64,000 nucleotides of DNA from Dipteronia dyeriana (GCA_032871835.1 CM065297.1:16599098-16663097); one strand, 5' to 3'; shown: positions 35,928 through 47,002, numbered from the stretch's first letter. Program-made: numbers and translations. The notes: a model not told the origin generated them from the sequence alone.

Positions 35928-36779
35928 TGTTGACGTCGATTTCTCGATGAATGAGAAAGTCAACAACGTTGGATTTGGTTATGACCTGTCAAAAGAGAAA
36001 GAGAAAGAGAATGCAATTAAGCAATAATGACACGAGTTTACGTGGTGAAACTCCGATGATCGGAGAAACATCCATGGGTGGTTGAATGCACAACCAAGCC
36101 AAATCCACTATTTAAACAAAGAATTATACCACTCGATATCTCTTGTCTCTCTCTTGCAGTGATTACTTTTTTGAATCTGTCTCACATCTATCTATATCGT
36201 TGTCTTTGTCTATTACAATGAGATTAGGGGTCTATTTATATGTGTATAGAACTCTAATCCTTATTGTACAAGTAAGTAAAATGAATTGTATTTTAATTAA
36301 GATTGGTTGCTTGTTAAAGTTGTATTTATCTTCTTTCCTGTTTCGGAGACCTTGTGAAGATCGAGTTTGAATCTTAATGGGATTTTGGTGGCATAGTCCG
36401 TTTAGGATTTATTTCCTTATCGGAGTGTAGTCTTCTAGAATAGTAGAGTTGTTGCCTGATTTGGGATTTATTTCCTGTTTTGTGTTTTATCCTTCTAGAG
36501 ACTCTTTTTGACAGGGATGTTTTACGTATTGGAGTATGATTCTCTGGCTTACTCACGTATGTGAATCGTATGCTGAACTTCTTTACTCGGGTTTCTTGTG
36601 CTGTCCCGAGTAGAACATAATGTGCCGAGTACCCGTGTTTATACTTACTCGGGTTCTTATTCCTTAGTGATGTCTTGGATGGTGTCTTCTAGTTGCCAGC
36701 TGGGATGCCCATCTGACAATCTTTTTAAGGGATTGTCTTACCTGTCAGTGACGTGTACATTTAAAATATACATGTAACA
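35928..36779 (-). repeat. 5' LTR of element A
   Basis: 852 bp, TG...CA, direct repeat of 9152-10021. The sequence just inside it (about 35905-35927) should hold the primer-binding site, but I could not match it to a tRNA. Confidence 0.9.
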
Positions 36780-37350
36780 AGCATTACTCATAAAAAAACC
36801 ATTAATTTTTTCTTATTTTTTATTTTTTTTCGTAATGGATTTTTATTTAGCTAAAATGATTATCTCATCTTTAAATGATTTTTTTGTAATATATTTATTT
36901 AAGATTTTATTATTGAGAATTTTATTGTTTTTCATTTTAATTTAAAACTAAGATATTCATTATTGCTAAATAAAAAACCAGTATGAAAAAAAATATAAAA
37001 TAAGAAAAAAATAATGGATTTTTTATTATTTATTTAAAATATTTTTTTGTAATATATTTATGTAAGATTTAATTATTGAGAATTTTATTGTTTTTCATTT
37101 TAATTAAAAGATACTATAATCATTTTAGCTAAAGTAAATACTAATAAGGGTAAAAGTATACTTTCACATGTTTTAAAATAGTTGACTTTCAAATATTTAG
37201 ATAAATGGACTAAAGTGATGAGTTTTGGTAAAAATAGAGACCAAAGTGATGAATATAGTAAATACATTTATAAATGTGACAAATCGCAAAAAAAAGGGAG
37301 ACTTACCTGAAATTATGTCAAATATTTAAAATATAGGTTAATAGCACCAT
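36780..37350. repeat. Right arm of the inverted repeat flanking element A
   Basis: About 37020-37350 is the reverse complement of the left arm at 8200-8990 without the hAT-like insertion. Just inside it, a block of about 60 bp (TTTTTTGTAATATATTTAT and following) occurs twice, near 36886 and 37042, so the arm has an internal direct duplication. It is strongly AT-rich with no ORF. Confidence 0.6.
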
Positions 37351-37987
37351 CTCCCCCTAAACTAATTACGAGTTTACGATATGCCCCCATAAACTTTTTT
37401 TAGCTAATAAACCCCTTGAACTCTCTTTAATTGGCAACAAGTGACAGAATGGTACCGAAACCTAGTTTTCATCCATCTTCTTGTCACATGCACCTCACTT
37501 GTATTTTTAAGTAAAAGCAAAATTAGAATAATTTTTAAAATAAAATAAAATAAAGGGTTAGCAACACTATTGCCCCCTGAACTATTTAATGGTTTGCGAT
37601 TCTTATTCAAATGGACGGTTGGGTTCTAATCTGAATCTCAGTCTAATAAAAAAAATTATATATAAAAAAAATTAAACTTAAAGAAAACAAAATCTAGATC
37701 TCCAGCTAATAAAAAAAAAACTCAAAACCATCATCAATCACCATCACCACCATCTAGATCAAACCCAAAAGCACCAGAAACCCCTACTAGACCCAACCCT
37801 AACCAACTTCACTGTCAACCACCACCACCACCGTCCAGATCAAACCCATATCAAATCCATCATCAACCGTGCACTACCACCATCTCCATCAGTTTTCCAG
37901 AAGCACCAGAAATCAAACCTTAACCCTTAAATCCAACACCCACGGCCAAATCAAACCATTCCATCTCCAAACCAAAACCCACCACCA
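37351..37987. other. Non-coding spacer with a short direct repeat and a C/A-rich tract
   Basis: A block like GCACCATCTCCCCCTAAACTA near 37347 recurs as a diverged GCAACACTATTGCCCCCTGAACTA type word near 37561 (direct orientation), probably remnants of a small repeat family. Bases 37720-37987 are rich in CCA and CACC on plus (GGT on minus), without a convincing ORF. Element D begins at 37988. Confidence 0.5.
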
Positions 37988-39359
37988 TGTTGGAACCCCG
38001 TTCACCGGTTACGCAGCGAAACTAGGTTTTAAATTTCTTTTATACAGATCATAATCTGTATATGGGACTAGTGAACTTAGGATCATAATTATTTTTTGGA
38101 ACTAATACATACAATATGTAAATACAGGAAATTGAAATCGATATAATCAGAAGAAGAAAATCTTACCAACGTTTGGAGGCTCCTTCACTTTTCGATATGC
38201 TCCTGTCTGAACCAATTTTACCAACGTTTGGAGACTCCTTCACTTTACGATGTGCTTCTATCTGAACCACTCGATCTTCCTTGCTATCTTCCGGGACTGG
38301 TTACTGCGTGTGGGCGCGTCACGGTCTCAGGAACTTAAATGGAGAATGTAGAGAAATACTTGAAGAAACTCTTTCTTCTAAAGAGAGAAAACTACGTAGA
38401 ACACTTCTCGTAGTTGAAGCAAAAATAATATTATCTAATTTAGCTTCAGTGCAACAACTTGCTTCGCTATTTTGTCAAAACATGCACATATGCATTACAA
38501 TAGAGCAAGCGCCCTCACAACAGAGCAAGCACCCTCACAACACGCACACCTGGATGTTGTTTTTATAATTGATGCCTTATTTTTCTTTTCTCGTTCTACA
38601 CATTTGCTAAAGATTTTTTTTAAAATCTCTGTCCATGCATCACGCCTTTTTTACGTTTTTATATATATATATTATGTGTGTATCAAGTATTTGCATCATA
38701 TGTAAATTCTTCTTTTGACTAATGTTTCATGTGCACACATCAATTTGCATCCAATGCAATCTCTAGTGTTATTAATTGATATATATCTTTTAATTATCCT
38801 TTTCAAATATATCTAATATATTAAAAGTGATAATAAGTATTTTAAATTTAAGCTTAAATATAAATACTTAGATAATTGATTTACTAAAAATAAAATAATC
38901 CTATTATTTTATCTTCACCTAAATCCAAATATCAACTAACGTCCTCCAATTAATAGTTAATTAATAATTCATAATTATCAATATAATTAAGTAATCTAAT
39001 TATTTTATTAATTTAACTATTAACATTCATTAATTAAATAATCTCATTATTCAATTAATTCCTGAATAAACACGTGTTACTTTCGTAACACAATTAATTG
39101 GACAATCCAATTAATTAACCGTGACCCTTGTTACCTAAATCGATTGGGCTAGCAAGGGGACCTAATAGACCCACCGTATTTTGAGCTCCAATAATCCTCG
39201 GAATCATTAATTAAACTCTTTAATTAATATTCCTTGATTATTAACTCTGATGTTATTCCACTAAAAACCCGAAGCTGCACTCTCTCAACTATAGACCTTT
39301 TACACAAACCGATACAACTCGGTGTCTATCGATATAGCTATTACACACTGTGTGATCCT
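37988..39359 (-). repeat. 3' LTR of element D, first part
   Basis: It starts TGTTGGAACCCCG and follows the element C LTR. It also contains a segment (about 38370-38640) not in element C but shared with the other LTR of D (57715-57960). It breaks at ATCCT (39355-39359), where element E entered. Confidence 0.88.
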
Positions 39360-40786
39360 TGACACGTCCTAAAGAAGTGTTCCTACTCGCAAGTATAAGA
39401 GTGTCATAGTAATAAATTAACCGGTAAGACCGGATCGAACCACAGGGAGGTTGTTCACTTGTCTTTATAGAATTAATTATCTAGATTAATTACTAAGCTT
39501 GTTATAAAATGTAAATCAATTAAAATTAAAAATGGGGCTAAGGGATCCCGTTGGTAATTCGATTATGATTCATTTATTAATATTTAGTCCAGATTAATGG
39601 GAGGGTATTCCACTCCACTGACCACTCTCTGAAAGATGTGGGTAAAAGTACCCACTATACTAGACAACATCTGTCTGTCTACAGTGAGTCAAAACTCCAC
39701 AAAGATCAGAGGGGATAAACCACTCTCTGAAAGATATGAGTAAAAGTACCCATTATGCTAGACAATATCTGTCTGTCTATAGTGAGTCAAAAACTCCACA
39801 AATATCAGAGGGGAGAAACCACTCTTTGATAAATATGGGTAAAAGTACTCACCGTGCTAGACAATATCTGTCTGACTACAGTGAGTCAAAAACTCCATAA
39901 ATATCAGAGGGAAGAAAGCAAAAAAATAATAAACTTACCATAATTGGATCATATTTTCCATACCAATAGTATCACCTTTGGCCCCAGCTATATAAAATTA
40001 GCCAGACATAATTTAACTAGAAAATAGCTATTTTATTTAAAATAAGAATTTGAAAACAAAAGATAGAGAATTTCACAAATCTAATATCATATTTGGATTC
40101 AGAATGTCAAAATTATGGGGGTGAGGTCTCTTAGTTATACAAAATACTGATGAAAATTAACCATCAGATGAATTTAGAATGAAGCGTCCAGATTTCACCA
40201 CGTCATCAGTGAATAGTGAACAGTGAACAATGAACAATACCCCGCATCCGTGAAAGTGAATAGTGAATAATGAATAGTGCACCGGCTTCTAGAATATTAT
40301 TCTCTGCAACACGTGTACGGTACACTCACAATTTAGACCAATAGAAATGTATCACATCATCGGTCAATAATCTTCTAGAAAGTCAACTATGAACAGTGCA
40401 TCGACTTCTAGAATGTGATTATCTGCAGCCGCGTGTACGGTGCACTCACAGTTTGGGCCAATAGGAATGTGCCACATCATCAGGAACAGTGAAAGTCAAC
40501 TGTGAACAATAAATAGTTAAAATTATAAAAATACCCTTCGTGGTCTTCTTAAGGTTTTTTGACTTTCAAAACTTGAAAACAATGTTTGTTTTGCCATCTG
40601 ATTTCTCCGTAATTCTGAATTGATCAAATTACCTCTAAAATACAAAGAAAAATACATTGATTACTACACAACACATTTATTTAAACGAGCGAACGAAATT
40701 ATGTCTAAATTGGAGAATTATTCATATTAGAAGTGTAAAATGATGATATTATCCCTTAGTAAACATACACTTTTCAATGTTAATCA
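39360..40786 (-). repeat. 3' LTR of element E
   Basis: 1427 bp, TGACACGTC start and AATGTTAATCA end. It contains three tandem copies of a unit of about 98 bp (39622-39916). Confidence 0.92.
39622..39916. repeat. Triplicated unit of about 98 bp in the element E 3' LTR
   Basis: Copies start at about 39622, 39720 and 39819. Each contains CACTCTCTGA-type, GGGTAAAAGTAC, ATCTGTCTG and ACAGTGAGTCAAAA words and ends in ATCAGAGGG. The same triplet is in the other LTR at 49956, 50054 and 50153, so it predates the insertion. Confidence 0.9.
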
Positions 40787-40806
40787 CCCCCCCCCCCCCC
40801 CCCCCC
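40787..40806 (-). other. Poly-G polypurine tract of element E
   Basis: An uninterrupted C-run of about 20 on plus (G-run on minus) sits directly beside the 3' LTR, where the polypurine tract belongs. The length may be affected by sequencing of a homopolymer. Confidence 0.7.
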
Positions 40807-41508
40807 AACTAGCTTATTGCTAGTCACTAACAACTAAAGTAAAAATAGTAAAAACTCAAATTCAAATCTCTAAACTACCAAATATACAAACTCTCCCATA
40901 CCTCTTTTCTCACCCTTTGACAACCATTCATCAATTGAGTTATCAATCAAACTTGCTTGTGCTCAATAAAGATCAACACAATAACTATGAGATTCAATTG
41001 AAATCAAGTAACATTTTCATTCTGAAATCTCACAACATTTTCATTCTGAAATCTCATCAGGACCTCTTTCTTAGGCAGTAGTTTTATTTATTTCTTTCTT
41101 TTTTTTGTTTTTTTTAATATAACAAAATTGGAAAAAAACATTCCATCTTTAATCCATATAGCAAGTTTTAGGCCAATGACTCTCAAACTAGTTGGTTTTA
41201 GAGCATTAAGTGTTAGAACACTCCTACGGGCTTAATTACTCGGATTGTAGATGTTTTTTTTTAATAGTACAATTCCCTTAAGCTTTCTCTTTAACCCTGT
41301 GTAACGAGCTTTGGGTCAATGACTCCCAAACTAGTTGGTCTTAGGGCATTAGGTGTTGAAGCACCCCTCAAACTTAATTGCTTGAGTTAAAAAGGCTCGA
41401 AACTGTACTTTAATCTTATCCAGACTCCACCGTTTTACGTGAACACTTTATGCTTACTGAAGCATGAGGCCTGGCTACTAAGTAAGAGTTTTGGTCACAA
41501 CACATAAA

Positions 41509-41547
<39 letters not shown>

Positions 41548-42065
41548 TTTTTAAACAAGACCACTGCCTTCGGTTGTTACCCTTGAATGATGTTTCAGAA
41601 CTAAATATCTCAATATCTCAAAATCTCAACGTACTGCACATAATCACGTGTCAATGTGCGTGTGTGTCTAGAATAGTTCGAAAAATTTCTCAAGATGACT
41701 TAATGAACAAAAGGATTAGTCAATGATATCACAATGGATAGTTTATAAATTTGAATAGTCAGAAGAGAGGAAAAATGCATCAGAACTATAAAGATGCGTC
41801 TCAGAAGTATCTAAAAGATCTCCTTACTCGGCCATATTTACAAAAAAAAAATGGTCAAAAGTTAGTTTTTTTAAAAAAAAAACAAAGTTATTGAATCAAC
41901 TATCCCTTCCCCCCAACCAGAACGAGACATTGTCCCCAATGTCTTTAGAAAGAGGTAAGGTTTAGAAGATATCATCTGAACAACTTGAAAGACAACAAAA
42001 TCCTGCAAAACAACTAAAGAAATACAAAATAAAGGAAAATAAATTGCATTAAAACCATGGGACAA
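40807..42065 (-). other. 3' spacer of element E downstream of the LOG gene
   Basis: No ORF worth calling. On minus it contains GGGGACAATGTCTCGTTCTG followed by a GGTTGGGGGG stretch near 41890-41940, a motif I recall from Athila elements downstream of their last ORF. A duplicated block of about 90 bp (AACTAGTTGG...TTAGGGCATTA type) occurs near 41185 and 41325. An ATT microsatellite lies at about 41507-41540. Confidence 0.65.
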
Positions 42066-42717
42066 TCACAAACTGAGATTCAGATAAATTCTGCTTTTCT
42101 TGTTCTCTTTATCAATGGACCAATCAACTTTGGAGGTTGAAGGATCTGGCTCATAATTGAAAGTTTCTAACTGGTCAATCAGCTCATGAGGACTTGAAGC
42201 AGAGATAAAGATTTTTTGGATTGAAGGTGGAATGTAATAATTTTTCTGAGCATGATCAAGAAATGAAAGCAAACCATCATAAAATTTATTAACATTCAAC
42301 AAACCGATGGGTTTCTCATGGATGTGTAGTTGCACTGAGGATGCCATTATAAAGATTTCTTCTAAGGTTCCAAAACCACCTGGCAAAGCTATAAACGCAT
42401 CAGCATGATGTAACATAACAGTCAATCTTTCAGGCATACCTGAAACAACTAGCTCTTCACCGTTTGTCTTTCCGATGATGTCTACTGGCCATAGGTTTTG
42501 GGACAATACCCAGAACTTGACTACCTCCGTCTCTTGCAGCTCGTGAAACACACCCCATTAATCCCAAGTTACCTCCTCCATACACTAGGTGTATTTTTTG
42601 CTCAGCCAAAACCTTACCAAGATGAATTGTAGCCTCAACAAACTCTCTGTATTTCCCATAGTTAGTGCCACCAAACACACAAATGTTTGTGAATCGTTTA
42701 GTTGAAGGTGAACCCAT
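42066..42717 (-). pseudogene. LOG: LONELY GUY-like cytokinin phosphoribohydrolase copy inside element E, intronless, one frameshift
   Basis: LOG enzymes release active cytokinin bases from riboside 5'-monophosphates in the cytosol. The start ATG is at 42717-42715 (MGSPSTKRF). The first frame gives ICVFGGTNYGKYREFVEAT, then VYGGGNLGLMGCVSRAA and VLGIVPKP. After a 1-base shift near 42484-42490 the second frame gives IIGKTNGEELVVSGMPER, ADAFIALPGGFGTLEEIF (the PGGxGTxxE motif), HEKPIGLLNVNKFYDGLL, and ends at 42066. The total is about 216 codons, the usual LOG length, with no intron although plant LOG genes have several. The nucleotide-binding CGSS-like site reads GGTN. Both flanks are element E sequence. 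The words GKTNGEEL and SGMPERL resemble a divergent LOG subgroup. As it stands, the frameshift truncates it before the catalytic motif. Confidence 0.9.
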
Positions 42718-43022
42718 TAATGCACTCTCTAAATTTTTCTTTTGGATGTTTATGAGTGCTTGAAGCAAAAGGGAAAACAAATACTTGTATTTATAGATTC
42801 TGAAAAGGTAACACAATGATACACCTATATGTATAGGGCGGCGTATTTGTCAATGATATTAGATTCAAATGGTTCAAAAATCAAAAGTAAACAACAATAA
42901 TTACAAAAGACATTAAATGCGGAAGGAAAAAGATAATAAAAACAAAAGGATATTTACTGGTAGTTGTGATTGTGGCTCATATCTTCCTCTGGTTTTAGGT
43001 CCAGAAACGGCTTCAACGCCCT
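42718..43022 (-). other. Spacer between the unknown ORF and the LOG copy
   Basis: AT-rich sequence of about 300 bp with no ORF. The part next to the LOG start may be a captured 5' UTR. I see no target duplication or terminal repeat that would mark a separate insertion. Confidence 0.5.
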
Positions 43023-43574
43023 CTAAGGGTCGGGGATATGTTTCACATCCAATTTTCTTATAAATTGGCAAACATGGTCTTTTAAAGTTAGATTCCCAAG
43101 ACTATATTGTGCATGTTCTTTTTGAAATTGTGGCCATAATCGGTCAATTTCCATTTGCACATATCCACTAGGATGTGCATCAAGAGTCGTTAGGATATTA
43201 TCCAATGACTCCCTATGCAAACCATGCCTAATGAATAAAATTTTATCTTTCCGATTATTATACACCATTCCTAAAGAAAGACAACGTGTGTTGCAAGTTG
43301 TACGTGCACATTTATGACAAGTAATCCCTAACTTATTATCTCTTTGTTTTATTGCAAGGTTACTTCTTCCAAAACCACGCATGTAAGATATAAATGAATC
43401 AACAGACTCACCTACTAGATGTACCTTAGCTTCGATCAACCAGCGAATTTCAACAGGATTGTTGTTTATCATCAGTAAGCGTAATCTTTCAGAACATGCT
43501 TTGTAAATCTTTTTCAGAGCATTTTGGGGCAACGACGGAAAATGTTTTCGCAGGTTTGTGAAAATTTCATCCAT
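43023..43574 (-). CDS. Unknown 183-residue ORF with cysteine cluster, element E
   Basis: An intact ATG-to-stop frame lies between integrase and the LOG copy, in the position of the env-like gene of some Athila elements. I do not recognise it. There is no signal peptide or membrane segment, so it does not look like an envelope protein. It has a mixed helical character (HFPSLPQNALKKIYKACSERL), a cysteine cluster CHKCARTTCNTRC (CX2CX4CX3C) at about residue 86, then IRHGLHRESLDNILTTLD and VCQFIRKLDVKHIPDP at the end. Being fully open among damaged neighbours is notable. It could be an element accessory protein or another captured host fragment. Confidence 0.6.
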   Translation of the reverse strand: MDEIFTNLRKHFPSLPQNALKKIYKACSERLRLLMINNNPVEIRWLIEAKVHLVGESVDSFISYMRGFGRSNLAIKQRDNKLGITCHKCARTTCNTRCLSLGMVYNNRKDKILFIRHGLHRESLDNILTTLDAHPSGYVQMEIDRLWPQFQKEHAQYSLGNLTLKDHVCQFIRKLDVKHIPDP

Positions 43575-43792
43575 GCCTTGTTTTAGGGATCAGTTATTTG
43601 GGATACTGAATTAAACCGACTCGAATTGTCACGGAGTACCGTTATCCGCCACTTAACCGGGGTTATATAGCAAAACACACCAAGCAAAAATTGAACCTAG
43701 AAATTAATCCTGTAAAAATTCAAAATGTAAAAGCAAACAAAAACAAAAATAATAATTGCAAACACAAATAAAGTCAAAAGCAAAAGATTTGT

Positions 43793-45034
43793 TTACTCAC
43801 CTTTGTAACAAGGGTCAGAAAGGACGATAAAGTCTTTTTGAAAATTTGTATTTTCTAAGAATGGTTTCACACGTTGTCCATTTACTTTAAACACGTTACC
43901 ATTCCTAGGATTCTCAATATCAAGGGCACCATATGGATACACGTGTTTCACAACAAATGGACCACTCCATTTTGATTTCAATTTGCTAGGAAATAAATGA
44001 AGTCGAGAATTATAAAGCAAAACCTTTTGACCAACTTCAAATGATCTTCTTAAAATTCGTCTGTCATGAAAGGTTTTAGATTTTTCTTTAAAAATTTTCA
44101 CATTTTCATATGCACCCTTTCTTAATTCTTCAAGTTCATTTATTTGCAACTTGCGCAATTCACCAGCATCAATTAGGTTAGAATAGAAAGCTTTAATGGC
44201 CCAATATGCCTTTTTCTCAAGTTCAACAGGTAAGTGGCAAGGTTTTACATAAACAAAACGATAAGGAGACATACCCAAAGATGTTTTGAATGCAGTGCGG
44301 TAAGCCCAAAGTGCATTATTTAGTCTAAGAGACCAATATTTTCGATCAGGGTTAACCGTTTTTTGCTAGATATGTTTTATCTCCCTATTTACTAACTCAA
44401 CTTGACCACTTGTTTGAGGGTGGTATGGTGTGGCAATTTTGTGTGTGACTCCATATTTCTTCATTAAAGACTCAAAAGGTTTGTTACAAAAGTGTTTGCT
44501 TCCATCACTGATAATGGCTCGATAGATTCCAAATCGACTCAAAAGATTTTCCTTTAAAAACTTAATCACTGTTTTGTGATCATTATTTCGACAAGGAATC
44601 GCCTCAACCCATTTTGACACATAATCAACAGCAAACAAAATGTACAAAAATCCAAATGACGGTGGAAATGGACCCATGAAATCAATTCCCCAACAATCAA
44701 ATATTTCAATGACAAGAATGAGGTTTAAATGCATCATGTTTTGCTTGGAAATGGATCCTAATTTTTTGACAATTTTCACAGGTTTTACAGAATGCATGTG
44801 CGTCTTAAACAAGGTGGGCCAATAAAATCCACACTGTAAGATTTTTGCACCCGTTTTCTTTCACGAAAAATGACCACCACATGCTTTAGAATGATAAAAT
44901 TCAGTGACACTACTTACCTCATTGCCTGGAATACACCATCGAACAATTTGATCAAGACAATACTTGAATAAGTACGGGTTATCCCAGTAAAAACGTTTTA
45001 CCTCGGTCAAAAATTTCTTTTTGTCCTGTGCATT
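43793..45034 (-). pseudogene. Element E integrase
   Basis: In one frame with RT. The zinc-binding region (FYHSKACGGHFS, then a stop) reaches 44812. Two compensating single-base indels appear to shift the stretch around 44750-44810, removing its Cys-Cys pair. The core has all three catalytic positions: GIDFMGPFPPSFG (Asp), ISDGSKHFCN (Asp) and SGQVELVNREIK (Glu). A stop at 44366 separates the C-terminal part ([46 protein letters not shown]), which ends at 43793. Confidence 0.92.
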
Positions 45035-47002
45035 CTAATCGAATGACATCATTCCTGTTGCACTATAATTAACAATGTCAGCATACCAAGGAAAAGTTGT
45101 GATAGAGAATAAAATATCATCAGGAAAAGAATCATTGATGGGTGCTTTATCAAATAACGACTCAGCGGTGAGTCGTGATAAATGATCTGCAACGACATTT
45201 TCAGCACCTTTTTTGTCCTTGATTGTGAGATTGAATTCTTGTAGCAACAAAATCCAGCGAATCAATCTTGGCTTTGCATCCTGTTTAGACATTAAATACT
45301 TCAAACCAGCGTGATCAGTAAAAATAATGGTTGAAGCACCAATCAAGTATGACCGAAGTTTATCCAATGCAAATACCACAACAAGTAATTCTTTCTCAGT
45401 GGTGGTGTAATTCATTTGTACACAATTCAAAGTTTTACTTGCGTAATAAATCACAAAAGGCTTACCTTCTCTTCTCTGTCCTAAGACAGCTCCAACAACA
45501 AAATCACTCGCATCACACATCAATTCAAAAGGCAAGGACCAATCAGGGGATTGCATGATAGGTGCAGATGTTAAAAGGTCAATTATCTTTTTAAAGGACT
45601 CTTGACACTCTTATGTCCATTCAAACTTTGTATCTTTTAATAAGAGGTTACAAAGTGGTTTAGATATGACACTGAAATCTTTAATAAACCTCCTATAAAA
45701 TCCTGCATGCCCTAAAAATGACCGCACATCTTTGACTGTTTGTGGTGGTGGTAACTTCGAAATGACTTCAATTTTTACCTTATCAACCTCGATTCCTTTA
45801 GATGACACAACATGACCTAAAATAATTCCAGATGTGGTCATATAATGACACTTTTCCCAGTTAAGCACAAGTCCTTTTTCTATGCAACATTTCAAGACTC
45901 TTTCCAAGTTATTTAGACATTCATCAAAAGAATCCCCAAACACAGTTAAATCATCCATAAAGACCTATAAACAATGTTCAATCAAGTCACTAAAAATGCT
46001 TAGCATGCATCGTTGAAATATGGCTGGAGCATTACACAAACCAAATGGCATTCTTCTAAATGTAAAGGTTCCAAAAGGACATGTGAATGTGGTATTTTCT
46101 TGGTCTTCTAATGCAATAGGAATTTGATAGTATCCAGAATACCCATCAAGAAAGTAGTAGTAGGGATGTCCTGCTACTCTTTCTAAAATTTGGTCAAGGA
46201 ATGGAAGAGGAAAATGATCTTTTCCAGTAGCATCATTTAATTTTCTATAATCAATGCACATGCGCCAACTAGATGGAACACGAGTTGGAATTAACTCACC
46301 CTTTTCATTTTTAACAACAGTGATTCCAGATTTTTTTGTTTTTGGCACAACTTGTGTAAGACTCACCCACTTACTATCAGAGATAGAGTAGATAATTCCC
46401 ACATCAAGTAATTTAAGGACTTCAGTCTTGCCAACTTCTTTCATGTGTGGGTTATGTCTTCTTTGGGATTGTCGATATGTTTTAGCATTTTCCTCTAAAT
46501 TTATTCGATGTGAACAAATCAAAGGGTGAATACCTTTCAAATCTTTCAAAGTCCAACCAATTGCATTCTTATTTTTCTTTAAAACATGTAACAACTTACC
46601 TTCTTGCTCTTCTGTGAGGTTAGAAAAGATTACCAATGGGTAGGTCTGGTTGTCCCTAAGGTAAGCATATTTAAGTCCTTCTAGTAAGGGCTTCAAATCC
46701 AGTTGAGGTGCTTTTTCTTCTGGCACGTCATCTTTCTGTTCCAATTCTTCAAAATCTGAAGTGTCTCCTTCTTCTTTGACAACCTGTAAACAATCATCAA
46801 GATGTGAATGCATGCTTGACTCAGGTGAATTGATCAAATAAATTTCAGATGAGTTAAAGGAATCCTTTTGAACATGATCTTCAACAATGGTTTCAATAAT
46901 GTCTACATCTTCATCTTCATCTTCATTTTCATCATCAAATGGTTCTTTAGACATGTTGAAAACATTAAGCTTAATTTCCATATTTCCAAAATACATGCTC
47001 AT
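45035..47002 (-). pseudogene. Element E reverse transcriptase and RNase H
   Basis: One reading frame from 47002 with stops at 45965 and 45611. An acidic N-terminal linker (DDENEDEDEDVD) is followed by RT: GWTLKDLKGIHPLICSHRI, VPSSWRMCIDYRKLNDATGKDHFPLPFLDQ, LDGYSGYYQIPI, FGTFTFRRMPFGLCNAPA, and the active site VFMDDLTVFG (FMDD) split from the upstream part by one stop. RNase H follows: [59 protein letters not shown]. It is the most complete pol in the window. Confidence 0.92.

Larger units (their letters stand above)
9152..36779 (-). mobile_element. Element A: Tat-lineage Ty3/Gypsy retrotransposon hosting B and C
   Basis: Direct LTRs lie at 9152-10021 and 35928-36779, both TG...CA, with near-identical 5-bp flanks (AACAT and AGCAT). 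On minus, the order is gag and protease (35879 to 33314), reverse transcriptase and RNase H (23883 to about 22260), then integrase (about 22170 to 14414). This is the Ty3/Gypsy order. RT words such as DFTDLNK and SFPLPRIDQLVDAT, and a second RNase H of WRLYVDGSS type, point to the Tat (Retand/Ogre) lineage. After removing elements B and C, its own length is about 11.9 kb, a usual Tat size. It carries an antisense ORF downstream of integrase. All reading frames are broken. Confidence 0.88.

Noticed and set aside
39622..39916. Regularly spaced repeats that might suggest a CRISPR array
   Set aside because: The whole unit of about 98 bp is repeated with no unique spacers, it is duplicated in both LTRs, and the DNA is eukaryotic.
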